Shown: piece after piece, positions 26,712 through 36,289 of the stretch
Layout of the letters: every line of letters starts with the position of its first letter
Numbering within the stretch: position 1 is the first letter of the stretch
NCBI GenBank assembly: GCA_965242605.1
Contig: CBDESS010000002.1
Coordinates: 496,001-560,000, forward strand
DNA: 64,000 nucleotides
Source of the DNA: JAAXHF01 sp965242605
Lineage (GTDB): Bacteria; Desulfobacterota; Binatia; Bin18
Direction of reading: 5' to 3'
Position numbers and translations under genes: made by a program
Notes under the pieces: model-generated
The model's database searches: none
Told to the model about the DNA's origin: nothing
The model's input: only the letters and a program-made list of their open reading frames with translations

Positions 26712-29094
26712 CCAGCCCACCCCCAGCCTGCCCCACAGCGTCTATCCGGTGGACGAATGGAAAATTATTGAAAACCGCTACCATCCGCAGTTCCTGGCCA
26801 GAACCGAGACGCTGTTTGCGCTGAGCAACGGCTATCTGGGCCTGCGCGGCTGCTTTGAGGAAGACGCCCCGATTGAGCAGGACGGCACGTTTGTCAACGC
26901 CTTTTACGAGTCGTGGCCGATTGTCTACGGCGAGGAAGCCTACGGTTTTGCCCAGACCGGCCAGACGATTGTCAGCGTTCCCAACAGCAAGATCATCAAG
27001 CTGTACGTTGATGACGAACCGCTCTCGCTGCGCTACGCCAACCTGCTGAACTACACCCGCACGCTCGATATGCGGGCCGGCACGCTCGACCGTGAGCTGC
27101 TGTGGGAGACGCCGGCCGGTAAGCAGGTGCTGATTAAATCGCGCCGCCTCGTCTCCTTCAGCCACCGCCATCTGGCGGCGATCCGCTATCGGGTGACGGT
27201 CTTGAACGCCCCGGCCCCGGTCGTCCTCTCCTCCGAGGTCGTCTATCGGCATACCGTCCCGAGCACCAGCGGCAATGATCCGCGCAAAGCGCGGGATTTC
27301 CCGGAGCGTCCGATCCTGCCCGAGCAGCACCACGCCCCGGAAGGCAAAGCGCGGCGGGCGATCCTGAGTCATGCCACCCGTCGCAGCCGGATGAACATTG
27401 CGTGCGGGATTGATCACAGCCTGGAGACCGTCTGCACCTCCTCCCATGCCAGCGAGGTCAGGCCGGACTCTGGCAGCATTGTCTTCAGTATCGAAGCCCT
27501 GCCCGGCGAGCCGATCGTCCTGACCAAGTACATGACCTATCACACCTCCGGCTCGGTCCCGGCCGGCGAGCTGTGTACCCGGGCTGAGCGCACCCTTGAC
27601 CGGGCTGTTGAGCACGGCTTTTCCGAATTGCTCGACAGCCAGCAGCTGCACTTGTACGACTTCTGGCAGCGCAGCGATGTGCAGGTCGGCGGGCAGCCGA
27701 CGATCCAGCAGGCCGTGCGCTTCAATCTGTTTCAACTCTGTCAGGCGACCGCCAGGGCCGAGGGGGCCGGCGTGCCGGCCAAGGGGCTGACCGGCCAGGG
27801 CTATGAGGGCCACTATTTCTGGGATGGAGAAATCTACATTGTCCCGTTTCTGATCTACACCACGCCCCGCATCGCTCGTAACCTGCTCAAGTTCCGCCAC
27901 GAGAAGCTGCCCCACGCCCGGCAGCGGGCCCGCGAACTCAACCTGCGCGGGGTCCTCTTTCCGTGGCGGACGATTAACGGCGAGGAAGCCTCGGCCTATT
28001 ACGCCGCCGGCACGGCCCAGTACCATATTGACGCTGATATCATCTACACCCTGCGCAAATATATTGAGGTCAGCGGCAACACCGAGTTCTTGCAGGACAC
28101 CGGCGCAGAGATGTTGGTCGAGACCGCCCGGATGTGGCGCGACCTGGGGTTCTACTCCGAACGGGCGGGTGGCACGTTCTGCATCCACGGCGTGACCGGG
28201 CCGGATGAATATACCGCGGTGGTGAATAACAACGCCTTTACCAATCTCATGGCCCGCGAGAACCTCCGCTACGCGGTCCAGACGATGTCTGCCCTGCGGG
28301 CCGAGAAACCCGGCTGGTATGCGGCTGTGGTGGACAAAACCGGCTTGGCTTTTGAAGAGATTGAGGAGTGGCGGGCCGCGGCCGAGCGGATGTATGTGCC
28401 CTACGATCAGGCACTCGGCATCCACCCTCAGGACGACCACTTTCTGGAGCAGGAGCCGTGGGATTTTTCCAACACGCCAACCGAGAAATACCCCCTCTTG
28501 CTGCACTACCATCCGCTGATGGTCTACCGTCGCCAGATCATCAAACAGGCCGACGTAGTGCTGGCCATGTTTCTGCTCGGCCACGAGTTCAGCCTGGAGC
28601 AGAAAAAGCGCAATTTTGACTATTACGACCCCCTGACGACCGGCGACTCATCACTGTCGGCCTCCATCCAGAGCATTGTCGCCTCTGAGATCGGCTATGC
28701 CGAAAAATCCTACGAATACTTCCGCTATGCCGTCTTCATGGACCTGGCCAACGTCAGGGGCAACGTCCAGGACGGCATGCACCTGGCCTCAATGGGCGGC
28801 ACCTGGATGACCCTGGTCTACGGCTTTGGCGGTATGCGCGACTATGGCGGCCGCCTGTCGTTTGACCCCAAGCTGCCCGTCCCCTGGGAGCGGTTGAGAT
28901 TTCCGTTGATGGTCCGGGGCATGAGCCTGGTAGTCGATATTCAGCCCGAGACCGTGACCTATGTACTGCGTCAGGGGAGCGAGCTGACGATTTCCCACCA
29001 GGGCCAGGAGGTGCGGCTGACTGTTGGGGTGCCTCGCTCCTGCCGGCTGCGTTCATCCCCGCCTCCGGCTTCCTTAGCGGCAGCCGCAACGTAA
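26704..29094 (+). CDS. Glycoside hydrolase family 65 disaccharide phosphorylase
   Basis: This is an inverting phosphorylase for an alpha-glucoside (maltose, trehalose, kojibiose or similar). The 796-residue protein has the N-terminal beta-sandwich (RTETLFALSNGYLGLRGCFE) and the (alpha/alpha)6 barrel. GHYFWDGEIYIVPFL, YHIDADIIY and GVTGPDEYTAVVNNN follow, with the catalytic acid Glu at about residue 502. The phosphate-binding region (HYHPLMVYRRQIIKQADVV) and the small C-terminal beta domain are present. Which sugar it uses cannot be told by eye. It is coupled to the beta-phosphoglucomutase-like gene. The last 20 residues are low-complexity and not conserved. Confidence 0.93.
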   Translation: MISQPTPSLPHSVYPVDEWKIIENRYHPQFLARTETLFALSNGYLGLRGCFEEDAPIEQDGTFVNAFYESWPIVYGEEAYGFAQTGQTIVSVPNSKIIKLYVDDEPLSLRYANLLNYTRTLDMRAGTLDRELLWETPAGKQVLIKSRRLVSFSHRHLAAIRYRVTVLNAPAPVVLSSEVVYRHTVPSTSGNDPRKARDFPERPILPEQHHAPEGKARRAILSHATRRSRMNIACGIDHSLETVCTSSHASEVRPDSGSIVFSIEALPGEPIVLTKYMTYHTSGSVPAGELCTRAERTLDRAVEHGFSELLDSQQLHLYDFWQRSDVQVGGQPTIQQAVRFNLFQLCQATARAEGAGVPAKGLTGQGYEGHYFWDGEIYIVPFLIYTTPRIARNLLKFRHEKLPHARQRARELNLRGVLFPWRTINGEEASAYYAAGTAQYHIDADIIYTLRKYIEVSGNTEFLQDTGAEMLVETARMWRDLGFYSERAGGTFCIHGVTGPDEYTAVVNNNAFTNLMARENLRYAVQTMSALRAEKPGWYAAVVDKTGLAFEEIEEWRAAAERMYVPYDQALGIHPQDDHFLEQEPWDFSNTPTEKYPLLLHYHPLMVYRRQIIKQADVVLAMFLLGHEFSLEQKKRNFDYYDPLTTGDSSLSASIQSIVASEIGYAEKSYEYFRYAVFMDLANVRGNVQDGMHLASMGGTWMTLVYGFGGMRDYGGRLSFDPKLPVPWERLRFPLMVRGMSLVVDIQPETVTYVLRQGSELTISHQGQEVRLTVGVPRSCRLRSSPPPASLAAAAT

Positions 29095-29123
29095 ACCGAC
29101 CGCGCAATGCGAAAGGAGACCCT

Positions 29124-29516
29124 ATGAGCAAAGAAGTTGTGACTCCCGCAGGTATGGAGAGCTATTATACGCGCTTCCATTTTGCCCCGGCGATAAAAGA
29201 CGGCGACCGCCTGTTCTGCTCTGGCCAGCTCGGCAACGGGGCCGATAACGCCATTTCGGCTGATCCCGAAACCCAGTTCGCCCAGACGTTTGAGAATGTC
29301 AAAGCCGTCCTGGAGCAGGCCGGGTCCTCGTTTGACAGTGTGGTCGAAATGACGACCTTTCATGTTGGCTTGCAGGAGCACCTCGGGGCGTTCATGAAGG
29401 TCAAGGATCGCTATGTGGCCGAGCCCTATCCGGCCTGGACAGCGATTGGTGTGAGCGAGCTGGCCTTTCCAGGTGCCCTGGTCGAGATCAAGGTCATCGC
29501 CCGGCTCAGTGCCTGA
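29124..29516 (+). CDS. RidA (YjgF/YER057c) family protein
   Basis: The 130-residue chorismate-mutase-like fold protein has FHFAPAIKDGDRLFCSGQL, TFENVKAVLEQAGSSFDSVV, MTTFHVGL, PYPAWTAIGVSELAFPGALV and EIKVIARL. True RidA deaminases carry an Arg (R105 in E. coli) in the penultimate strand. At the matching place here I see no obvious R in GALVEIKV, so enamine deaminase activity is doubtful. It may belong to another Rid subgroup. AAAGGAGACC precedes the ATG at 29124. Confidence 0.88.
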   Translation: MSKEVVTPAGMESYYTRFHFAPAIKDGDRLFCSGQLGNGADNAISADPETQFAQTFENVKAVLEQAGSSFDSVVEMTTFHVGLQEHLGAFMKVKDRYVAEPYPAWTAIGVSELAFPGALVEIKVIARLSA

Positions 29517-29522
29517 CCGGCG

Positions 29523-30182
29523 ATGAAACAGGCGGTCTATCTGGCCGGTCTGCTGGGGCTGATCGCTCTGCTGTGGGATCACCCCGTCCTGTTGCCGCTC
29601 AAGCTGCTGGTGGTGTTCTTCCACGAGGCGTCTCACGCCCTGGTCACTGTGCTGACCGGCGGGACGGTCCTGGCCCTGGAAATTGACCTCCAGCAGGGCG
29701 GGCAGGTGCGTGCCACCGGCGGCAACCGTTTTCTCAGCCTGAGCGCCGGCTATCTCGGCTCCCTGGCCTGGGGGCTGGCCGTGTACCTGCTGGCGGTCAA
29801 GACCCGCCGGCAAAAGACGCTCATGGCCCTGCTCGGCTTGGCCGTGGCCGGCATCGCCGTGGCCTATGTCCGCGACCTCTTCAGTCTGGCCTTCTGTGGT
29901 CTCACCGGGCTGGCCATGCTGGGGCTTGGCCGCTGGCTCAACCGGCAGAGCAACGATTTTTTGCTGCGTCTGATCGGCCTGACCAGCATGTTATACGCCC
30001 CGCTGGATATCTATAGCGATACGATTGCCCGCGCCGAGTTGCCTTCAGACGCGCGTATGCTGGCCGAAGAGTTCGGCGGCGCAACCGTGGTGTGGGGCGG
30101 GGTGTGGATGGCCATCAGCCTGCTGGCTGTAGCGTATGCGCTGCGCTGGAGCCTGCGGGCAAAGCCCCGGGCCGACCTGTAG
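29523..30182 (+). CDS. M50B-like integral membrane metallopeptidase
   Basis: The 219-residue protein has about six membrane helices and the zinc motif HEASH (HExxH) in the second helix (VVFFHEASHALVTVLTGG). A downstream acidic segment, LDIYSDTI, could give the third ligand. This matches the peptidase M50B-like family of uncharacterised membrane proteins. Substrates are unknown. It begins 6 bases after the RidA stop and is likely co-transcribed. The product ends in a basic cytosolic tail. Confidence 0.85.
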   Translation: MKQAVYLAGLLGLIALLWDHPVLLPLKLLVVFFHEASHALVTVLTGGTVLALEIDLQQGGQVRATGGNRFLSLSAGYLGSLAWGLAVYLLAVKTRRQKTLMALLGLAVAGIAVAYVRDLFSLAFCGLTGLAMLGLGRWLNRQSNDFLLRLIGLTSMLYAPLDIYSDTIARAELPSDARMLAEEFGGATVVWGGVWMAISLLAVAYALRWSLRAKPRADL

Positions 30183-30212
30183 ACAAGCCGCCGAGGTCCC
30201 GGAAGCCCCGGC

Positions 30213-30437
30213 TCAGCTCTCGTTGATGAGCGGTGCGACATGGTCTTCAAGCAGCCGCAGGGTCTGGCTTGCGGTGGGTGGTCCCTGAGCAGGTTCGGCG
30301 CGTCGCAGGTAATAAAAACGCTGTGGCCTGCAAGACCTGTGAGACGACCTGGAAGCGTTCTGCCCGCGGCCGCCCGGTGGCGTACAGGTCACACACTGTC
30401 CAATGCGATAGTTGAAGCTCGAATCGGGTTTGGTCAT
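30213..30437 (-). pseudogene. Short decayed reading frame with a good ribosome site
   Basis: A GGAGGGAGCTC site precedes ATG 30437, but the 74-codon product is poor in normal composition (many Arg, Ser and Cys). A different frame across the middle (SHWTVCDLYATGRPRAERFQ) looks more protein-like. The end reads naturally again as LRLLEDHVAPLINES. The simplest reading is a short gene with one or two frameshifts. I cannot name the family. The remaining sequence from 30183 to 30684 shows no other gene. Confidence 0.35.
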
Positions 30438-30684
30438 GAGCTCCCTCCAGTCTTCCGCCGCGGATACGGCCACAGGGAAGGAATTCTCCGAGTTGGCCTG
30501 CTATCAGCGGCGGCTGAGAACCATCTGTCTAGAGTGCGGTGGGTCAGATTCGGACATTGCAACTCCCCTCATCGGTAACACCCTGTTGTAAGAAGTGTGT
30601 TGCAAAGCGCAAGCACGGCTCTGTATACTTTCCGGGTAGGCGACCGAAAAGCATGAGACCACACGGACGAGGCGGAGGCTGGAG

Positions 30685-32382
30685 ATGGCGGATGCAGGGT
30701 CGAATTTAGCGTCTGAGCTGAGCCGTATGGACGGGCGTCCATACGGCTTTTACAAGGACCTGCGCGGACGGACATGTGAGCTGGGAGCCCAGCGGCTGAG
30801 GTTTGAGCATGTGCAGGGCGACCCGTTTGCCGCCCCGAGCCGTCTCCGTATCGACATCCCAAACTCTGGCCTCCCCGAGTGGGCCTGCGGCGACGCCGAG
30901 GCCAGCCGGGCGGCGGCCGACTTTGTGCATCGGGCGGTCATTCGGGAGCTGGCCAGCACGCGCCGCAAAACGGGGAGTGGCAAAAGCGGTCTGCTTGACA
31001 TTCTACCCGTTGGTCAGCAGGTGCTGGAGCGAACCGCGGCAAGGCTTGACCGGGACGGCGGCCTGCGGCTGCACCTGAGCGTTGGGCTGCCGGCGGCCGG
31101 CCGGCGGATTCTGGGCCACGAGGCGGCAAAGCTGCTGACCGGCCGGCTGCCACAGACGCTCGACCGGGTCCTGGCAGGTCTCGACCGCCAGCTGCTCGCC
31201 CACCATGTGCAGACGCTTGAAGATCAGCTCGCCTTGCGCCACCAGCTCGGCCCACACGGCTTGGTCGCCTTTCTGGCCGAAGGCAGCATCCTGCCCCGCC
31301 ACAGCGGAGCGGACGACCGGCCGCTGGACGGAGCGATTCCGCTCCAGGTTCCGCCGGCCCTGGCCTGTGAGCTGCAAGCCCCCCACGCCGGCTGGCTGCG
31401 TGGGCTGGGCGTCCGAGCCGGGGTGACGCTGGTGGCCGGCGGCGGCTATCACGGCAAATCTACCCTGCTGGCGGCCCTGGCTCACGGGGTGTATGACCAC
31501 ATTCCGGGGGACGGCCGCGAGCAGTGTGTGAGCGTGCCGGGTGCGGTCAGTATCCGGGCCGAGGACGGCCGCTCTGTTCGCGGGGTTGATCTGCGACCGT
31601 TTATCACCGCCCTGCCGCTCGGTCGCCGCACAGACCGCTTTGACACCGCCGATGCCTCGGGCAGTACCTCGCAGGCCGCGGCCATTGTCGAAGCCCTTGA
31701 GGCCGGGGCGAGCGCGCTGTTGATTGATGAAGACACCGCGGCGACCAATTTCATGATCCGGGATGCCCGGATGCGACGCCTGGTACCGGGCGACAAAGAG
31801 CCGATTACGCCCTATCTCGACCGCGTTCGCCAGCTGTGGGACGAACGCAGGGTGTCTTCCATTCTGGTCGTCGGCGGGGCCGGCGACTATATCGACGTGG
31901 CGGATTGGGTGGTGCATATGGACGAGTATCGGCCGCGTGATGCCACGGCTCAGGCCAAAGAGATCGCCCTGGCCCTGCCCCAAGCCGGCCCTCGGCCACC
32001 CGGAGCGTGGCCGCCGGCCGCGGCCCGCCGGCCCGACCCGCGCAGTCTGGACGCCAGTCGGGGCCGGCAGGCCGAGCGGGTGCGCGGCGTCAAAACCCGC
32101 ACGATTGAGTTCGGCAGCGAAGAGATCGATGTCTCGCTGTTGTCGCAGTTGGTTGACCCGGCCCAGTGTCGGATGATCGGGGATGTGCTGCTGGACTGCG
32201 CCCGAGGGCTGTGTGACGGCCGGCGCAGCCTGGTCGAAATCCTGGACCTGATTGAGACGCGCATGGACCACGAGGGCTTGGAAGCCCTGACCTCGCCCGG
32301 CTTTGGCGACCGGGCCAGGGCCCGGCGTTTTGAGATTGCCGCGGCCCTCAACCGGCTGCGCAGCCTGTGCCTGATGCCCTGA
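30685..32382 (+). CDS. ABC-class ATPase domain protein (COG3044/PF09818 family)
   Basis: The 565-residue protein matches the poorly known predicted ATPase of the ABC class in order: YGFYKDLRG, VQGDPFAAPSRLRI, RPLDGAIPLQVP, the P-loop VAGGGYHGKSTLLAALA (about residues 250-266), DASGSTSQAAAIVEAL (signature-like), Walker B SALLIDEDTAATNFM, and VVGGAGDYIDVADWVVHMD. There are no membrane helices or transporter partner. A eukaryotic relative (trypanosome MRB1590) binds RNA, so an RNA-linked role is possible; that is inference. The gene stands alone between the M50B gene and the convergent pgk. Confidence 0.88.
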   Translation: MADAGSNLASELSRMDGRPYGFYKDLRGRTCELGAQRLRFEHVQGDPFAAPSRLRIDIPNSGLPEWACGDAEASRAAADFVHRAVIRELASTRRKTGSGKSGLLDILPVGQQVLERTAARLDRDGGLRLHLSVGLPAAGRRILGHEAAKLLTGRLPQTLDRVLAGLDRQLLAHHVQTLEDQLALRHQLGPHGLVAFLAEGSILPRHSGADDRPLDGAIPLQVPPALACELQAPHAGWLRGLGVRAGVTLVAGGGYHGKSTLLAALAHGVYDHIPGDGREQCVSVPGAVSIRAEDGRSVRGVDLRPFITALPLGRRTDRFDTADASGSTSQAAAIVEALEAGASALLIDEDTAATNFMIRDARMRRLVPGDKEPITPYLDRVRQLWDERRVSSILVVGGAGDYIDVADWVVHMDEYRPRDATAQAKEIALALPQAGPRPPGAWPPAAARRPDPRSLDASRGRQAERVRGVKTRTIEFGSEEIDVSLLSQLVDPAQCRMIGDVLLDCARGLCDGRRSLVEILDLIETRMDHEGLEALTSPGFGDRARARRFEIAAALNRLRSLCLMP

Positions 32383-32417
32383 GCAGCTCCCAGCAGCTCC
32401 CGCCCCATCCTGTGCAA

Positions 32418-33593
32418 CTAGGCGTCGTGCAGGGCGGCGACCCCGGGCAGCTGTTTGCCCTCCAGGAACTCCAGCGAGGCCCCGCCGCCAGTTGAGATAT
32501 GCGTCATCCGACCGGCAAGACCGGACTGCTCAACCGCCGCGGCAGAATCACCGCCGCCAATAATCGTGATCGCCTGCGGGAGCTCGGCCAGGGCTTGGGC
32601 AATGGCAAAGGTGCCGCGCGCAAAAGGCGGCATCTCACACACGCCCATCGGTCCATTCCAGACCACGGTCCGGGCGTTGTGCAGGTTGGCTGTGAAGCCG
32701 GCAATGGTACGGGGGCCGATGTCCACAATCCACCACTCGTCGGGCACGGCATCAACGCTGACGGTCTGGTGTTGGGCCTCAGCGTCAAATTGGTCGGCAA
32801 TACACACGTCCTCGGGCAGCAGCAGGATGTCGCCGGCCTGCCGCCGCAGACTCCGGGCCAGCTCAAGGGCGTCGGCCTCACACAGCGATTGCCCCACCGC
32901 CTTGCCCTGGGCTTTGAGAAAGGTATTGGCCATGCCCCCACCGATGAGGAGGCGGTCAACCGTGCCGAGCAGCCGCTCAATCACGCCGATCTTGTCCGAC
33001 ACCTTGGCCCCGCCCAGGATGGCGACAAAGGGGCGGTCGGGCCTGGTCAGGACCGTACCCAAAAAGTTCAGCTCGCTCTCCATGAGCAGGCCGGCCACCG
33101 CTGGCAGCCAAGCTGTCACCCCCGCGGTTGAGGCGTGGGCCCGGTGGGCCGAGCCAAAGGCGTCATTCACATACACCTCGGCCAGGCTGGCGAGTGCTTG
33201 GCAGAAGGCCGGCTCGTTGGCCTCTTCCTCGGGATGGAAACGCAGGTTCTCGAGCAGCAGCAGCTCGCCCGGCCGCAGGCCGGCGGCCTGCTGTGCGACC
33301 GCCGGACCGATGCAGTCGGACGCCATGTGGACCGGCCGGCCGAGCAGGTGGCCGAGCCGCTCTGCCGCGGGTTTCAGGCTGTAGGCGGGGCTGGGCCGGC
33401 CTTGTGGTCGGCCAAGGTGAGAGCACAGGATCAGCTTTGCGCCTCGGTCAATGCAATACTCCAGGGTCGGCAGGGCGGCCCGGATGCGGGTGTCGTCGCT
33501 GACCCTGCCATTCGCCACAGGGACATTGAAATCGACCCGGACCAGGACACGCCGACCGTCAAGGTCAAGGTCATGAACAGACTTTTTCGGCAT
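32418..33593 (-). CDS. pgk: Phosphoglycerate kinase
   Basis: It makes ATP from 1,3-bisphosphoglycerate in glycolysis. The 391-residue protein has RVLVRVDFNVPVANGRVSDD, the substrate motif LCSHLGRPQG, ENLRFHPEEEANEP, VYVNDAFGSAHRAHAST, AILGGAKVSDKIGVIERLL, WNGPMGVCEMPPFARGT and the C-terminal TIIGGGDSAAAV with ISTGGGASLEFLEG. The ATG at 33593 has GGAGGAGAG upstream. An earlier in-frame ATG at 33650 is upstream of that site. The gene is alone, without gapdh or tpi next to it. Confidence 0.97.
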   Translation of the reverse strand: MPKKSVHDLDLDGRRVLVRVDFNVPVANGRVSDDTRIRAALPTLEYCIDRGAKLILCSHLGRPQGRPSPAYSLKPAAERLGHLLGRPVHMASDCIGPAVAQQAAGLRPGELLLLENLRFHPEEEANEPAFCQALASLAEVYVNDAFGSAHRAHASTAGVTAWLPAVAGLLMESELNFLGTVLTRPDRPFVAILGGAKVSDKIGVIERLLGTVDRLLIGGGMANTFLKAQGKAVGQSLCEADALELARSLRRQAGDILLLPEDVCIADQFDAEAQHQTVSVDAVPDEWWIVDIGPRTIAGFTANLHNARTVVWNGPMGVCEMPPFARGTFAIAQALAELPQAITIIGGGDSAAAVEQSGLAGRMTHISTGGGASLEFLEGKQLPGVAALHDA

Positions 33594-33764
33594 AGGCTCT
33601 CTCCTCCAGGACCGCCTCTCTCTTGAGTCCGGCCTTGGGCAGCGCGACATCTGCCTATACCCAGGCTGCGACCCTGGGTCAACACGCCGCCGGCAAGTGA
33701 TTTGGTATGAGGTAGACGGATAGGCTCAAGGCCGGCCAAGTGTCTCGCCTGTCGGCCCAAGGCT

Positions 33765-34031
33765 ATGCCACGTCATTACGCCTATCCTGTTGTTCCGGTG
33801 CTGCTCAGCGCCGGCCTGTTCGTCGTGCCGGTGTTTGTGGTCCGGCCGTTGACGAGTGCCCAGGGCCACGATGTGGCGGCGCTGTTTCACATTCAGCAGG
33901 ATGCCCAGATGCGTGAGCTGTGGTGGCCGCCCGGCCAGCCGCCGCCGACCCTGGCCGCGGCTGCCTATCTTGTTCCAGTCCAGCGCCGGACCGAGATTGC
34001 GGGCTACCCGCCCGGCCAGTGGCAGGAGTAG
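33765..34031 (+). CDS. Small hypothetical protein with N-terminal hydrophobic segment
   Basis: This 88-residue frame starts at ATG 33765. It has a hydrophobic stretch (VVPVLLSAGLFVVPVFVV) that could be a signal anchor. A Pro- and Trp-containing soluble part follows (LWWPPGQPPPTLAAAAYLVP). No family is recognised and no clear ribosome site precedes it. It lies about 100 bases before the NCS2 permease on the same strand. It may be a real small envelope protein or a chance frame in GC-rich DNA. Confidence 0.45.
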   Translation: MPRHYAYPVVPVLLSAGLFVVPVFVVRPLTSAQGHDVAALFHIQQDAQMRELWWPPGQPPPTLAAAAYLVPVQRRTEIAGYPPGQWQE

Positions 34032-34134
34032 CCGGTCACAAGCGCCGGCCGACCCCCTGGACCTTTGCCTTGCTGCGCTATCGCCCTGGGCCGCCCCCCT
34101 AGCAAAATGCCCCAGGTGTCCCTATAACCGGGCC

Positions 34135-35667
34135 ATGCGGATTGTGCGCGGCGATATTGACGGCTTCTTTGGCCTGTTTGTCGATAATCTGATCCAGCTC
34201 ATGCTGATTGCCGTGCTCGGCGTGATGGTGTGCGGCTTTCCGCCCGAGCTGATAAGCGGCCAGATTCTGCCCGGGGCGGCCCTCTCAATTCTGTTCGGCA
34301 ATGCCTTCTACACCTGGCAGGCCCGGCGGCTGATGCAACAGACTGGGCGGGACGATGTGACGGCGCTGCCCTACGGCATCAACACCCCGAGCCAGATTGC
34401 CTATTTTTTTCTGATCATGGGCCCAATTTATCAGGAGACCGGGAACCCGACCCTGGCCTGGCAGGCCGGCCTGTTTGCGTGTTTCCTGAGCGGCGTTCTG
34501 GAAGTGGCCGGCGCGTTTGTTGGCGACTGGCTGCGCCGTTATACCCCACGCGCAGCCCTGCTGGCCGCCCTGGCCGGGATTGCCATGACGTTTATTGCGA
34601 TGGGCTTTGTGTTTCAGATCTTTGCCAGCCCGGCCATCGCCCTGCTGCCGATGCTGATGATCCTGGTCGGTTATGCCTCGCGCACCTCCCTGCCGCTGGG
34701 GCTGCCAGCCGGCCTGCTGGCCGTCCTGACCGGCGTCGGCCTGGCCTGGCTGTTGCGCGCCCTGGGCTGGCCGGTGTTTGAACCACCGCCGGCCAGCTCC
34801 TCATTTGGCGTCCATGTCCCGCGGCCTGTGCCGGGCGAGCTGTTCGCCCTGCTGAGCAGCGGAGCGGGCTGGAAATACCTGGCGGTGATTGTCCCGATGG
34901 GCCTGTTCAATGTGATTGGCTCGCTCCAGAATCTGGAGAGTGCCGAGGCCGCCGGCGACCGCTATGAGACGCGCCCGTGTCTGCTGGCCAACGGCATCGG
35001 GACACTGGTCGCCGCCCTGTTTGGCAGCGCGTTTCCGACCACGATCTATATCGGCCACCCGGGCTGGAAGGCGCTGGGGGCGCGGGCGGCCTACTCGATG
35101 CTCAACGGGCTGGTAGTCACGCTGCTGTGTCTGCTTGGCGGGGTTGCGCTGGTCTTGCAGGTTGTCCCGCTGGAAGCGACGCTGGGGATTCTGCTGTGGA
35201 TCGGGATCATGATGACCGCCCAGGCTTTTCAAACCGTGCCGCAGTCCCACGCCCTGGCGGTGGCTTTTGGGCTTGTGCCGTCGCTGGCCGCCTGGGCGTT
35301 GCTGCTGATCGAGACCAGCATCGGCAAGGCCGGCTCAAGTCTGTACGCGGTCGCACCGACATTTGGGGCGCAGCTGTATATCCACGGGGTGATCGCCCTC
35401 AGCCAGGGCTTTGTGCTGAGCGCGATGATTCTGGCGGCGACGCTGGTGTATGTCATTGAGCGCGAGTTTCTGCGTGCCGCGGCCTGGACTGCGGCGGCCG
35501 CGGTGCTCTCGCTGGTCGGCCTGATCCACGCCTACGCCCTCACGCCGACCGGCGTCCAGAACGTGTTCGGGCTGGCCGCGGCCCCGAACTTCGCCGTGAT
35601 GTACGCCCTGGCGGCCGCGCTGCTGGTCGGCCTGCATGTGCTGGGGCCGCGGGGGGAGGGTGGCTAG
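34135..35667 (+). CDS. NCS2 (xanthine/uracil-type) family permease
   Basis: The 510-residue protein has about 12-14 membrane helices. The NCS2 features are DVTALPYGINTPSQIAYFFL (TM3 region), VFQIFASPAIALLPMLMIL, VIVPMGLFNVIGSLQNLESA with the conserved Glu/Asn of TM8, and ALFGSAFPTTIYIGHPGWKA (TM10 region). It probably moves a nucleobase or related anion with H+ or Na+. The specificity is unclear because the TM10 substrate motif is unlike that of UraA or XanQ. ATG 34135 matches the family N-terminus, but the ribosome site is weak. Confidence 0.88.
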   Translation: MRIVRGDIDGFFGLFVDNLIQLMLIAVLGVMVCGFPPELISGQILPGAALSILFGNAFYTWQARRLMQQTGRDDVTALPYGINTPSQIAYFFLIMGPIYQETGNPTLAWQAGLFACFLSGVLEVAGAFVGDWLRRYTPRAALLAALAGIAMTFIAMGFVFQIFASPAIALLPMLMILVGYASRTSLPLGLPAGLLAVLTGVGLAWLLRALGWPVFEPPPASSSFGVHVPRPVPGELFALLSSGAGWKYLAVIVPMGLFNVIGSLQNLESAEAAGDRYETRPCLLANGIGTLVAALFGSAFPTTIYIGHPGWKALGARAAYSMLNGLVVTLLCLLGGVALVLQVVPLEATLGILLWIGIMMTAQAFQTVPQSHALAVAFGLVPSLAAWALLLIETSIGKAGSSLYAVAPTFGAQLYIHGVIALSQGFVLSAMILAATLVYVIEREFLRAAAWTAAAAVLSLVGLIHAYALTPTGVQNVFGLAAAPNFAVMYALAAALLVGLHVLGPRGEGG

Positions 35668-35682
35668 GACCCGGCGGCATCT

Positions 35683-36273
35683 TTATTGGCGGACGAGTTC
35701 AAAGTCGATGGTGATCTGCACCTCTTCGCCGATGGTGAGGCCGCCGGCTTCCAGCACCGCGTTATAGTTCAGCCCGAAGTCGGTCCGGTTGATGGTTGCG
35801 GTTGCCACGCCGCCCAGCCGTTGTTTGCCCCACGGGTCGGTGATCGGCGTGGCCGAGCCTTCGACCGCAAACACCACTTGGTGTGTTCTGCCCTTGATGG
35901 TCAGCTCGCCGGTCAGGCGATAGTGGGTAGTGTCAAGCCGCTCTATTGTTGTGGACACAAAGCGCATAGTGGGGTGCTTGTCGACCTCAAAGAAGTCCGC
36001 TCCCCGCAGGTGCTCGTCCCGTTTGGCCTCACGCGTGTCGATGGAGGCAACGTCAATCTCGGCCCTGACCGAGGACCTGGCGATGTCCTGTTCGTCGAGG
36101 GAGACCGAACCGTCCAGCGTACCAAATGTCCCCCGCACGGTGGACACCATGAAGTGGCGAACCGCAAACTGGGCACTGGAATGGGAGCCGTCAATCGTCC
36201 ATTCCGAGCCGTGGGCGAGCGCGGGCGAGAGGAAAACGGCCAGGGCAGACACGACGGTCAGCAGACGGGACAT
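35683..36273 (-). CDS. YceI family periplasmic lipid-binding protein
   Basis: The 196-residue protein has a signal peptide (SRLLTVVSALAVFLSPALAHG) and then the YceI lipocalin-like barrel: WTIDGSHSSAQFAVRHFMVS, VRGTFGTLDGSVSLDE, DEHLRGADFFEVDKHPTMRF, and INRTDFGLNYNAVLEAGGLT near the end. Family members bind polyisoprenoids or amphiphiles in the periplasm. AGGAG precedes ATG 36273. The gene is convergent with the NCS2 permease, with 15 bases between the stops. Confidence 0.93.
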   Translation of the reverse strand: MSRLLTVVSALAVFLSPALAHGSEWTIDGSHSSAQFAVRHFMVSTVRGTFGTLDGSVSLDEQDIARSSVRAEIDVASIDTREAKRDEHLRGADFFEVDKHPTMRFVSTTIERLDTTHYRLTGELTIKGRTHQVVFAVEGSATPITDPWGKQRLGGVATATINRTDFGLNYNAVLEAGGLTIGEEVQITIDFELVRQ

Positions 36274-36289
36274 GGGCCTCTCCTGTATG

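Noticed and set aside
31003..32271. A 422-codon minus-strand frame
   Set aside because: It lies wholly inside the COG3044 ATPase gene in antisense and has no domain or ribosome site.
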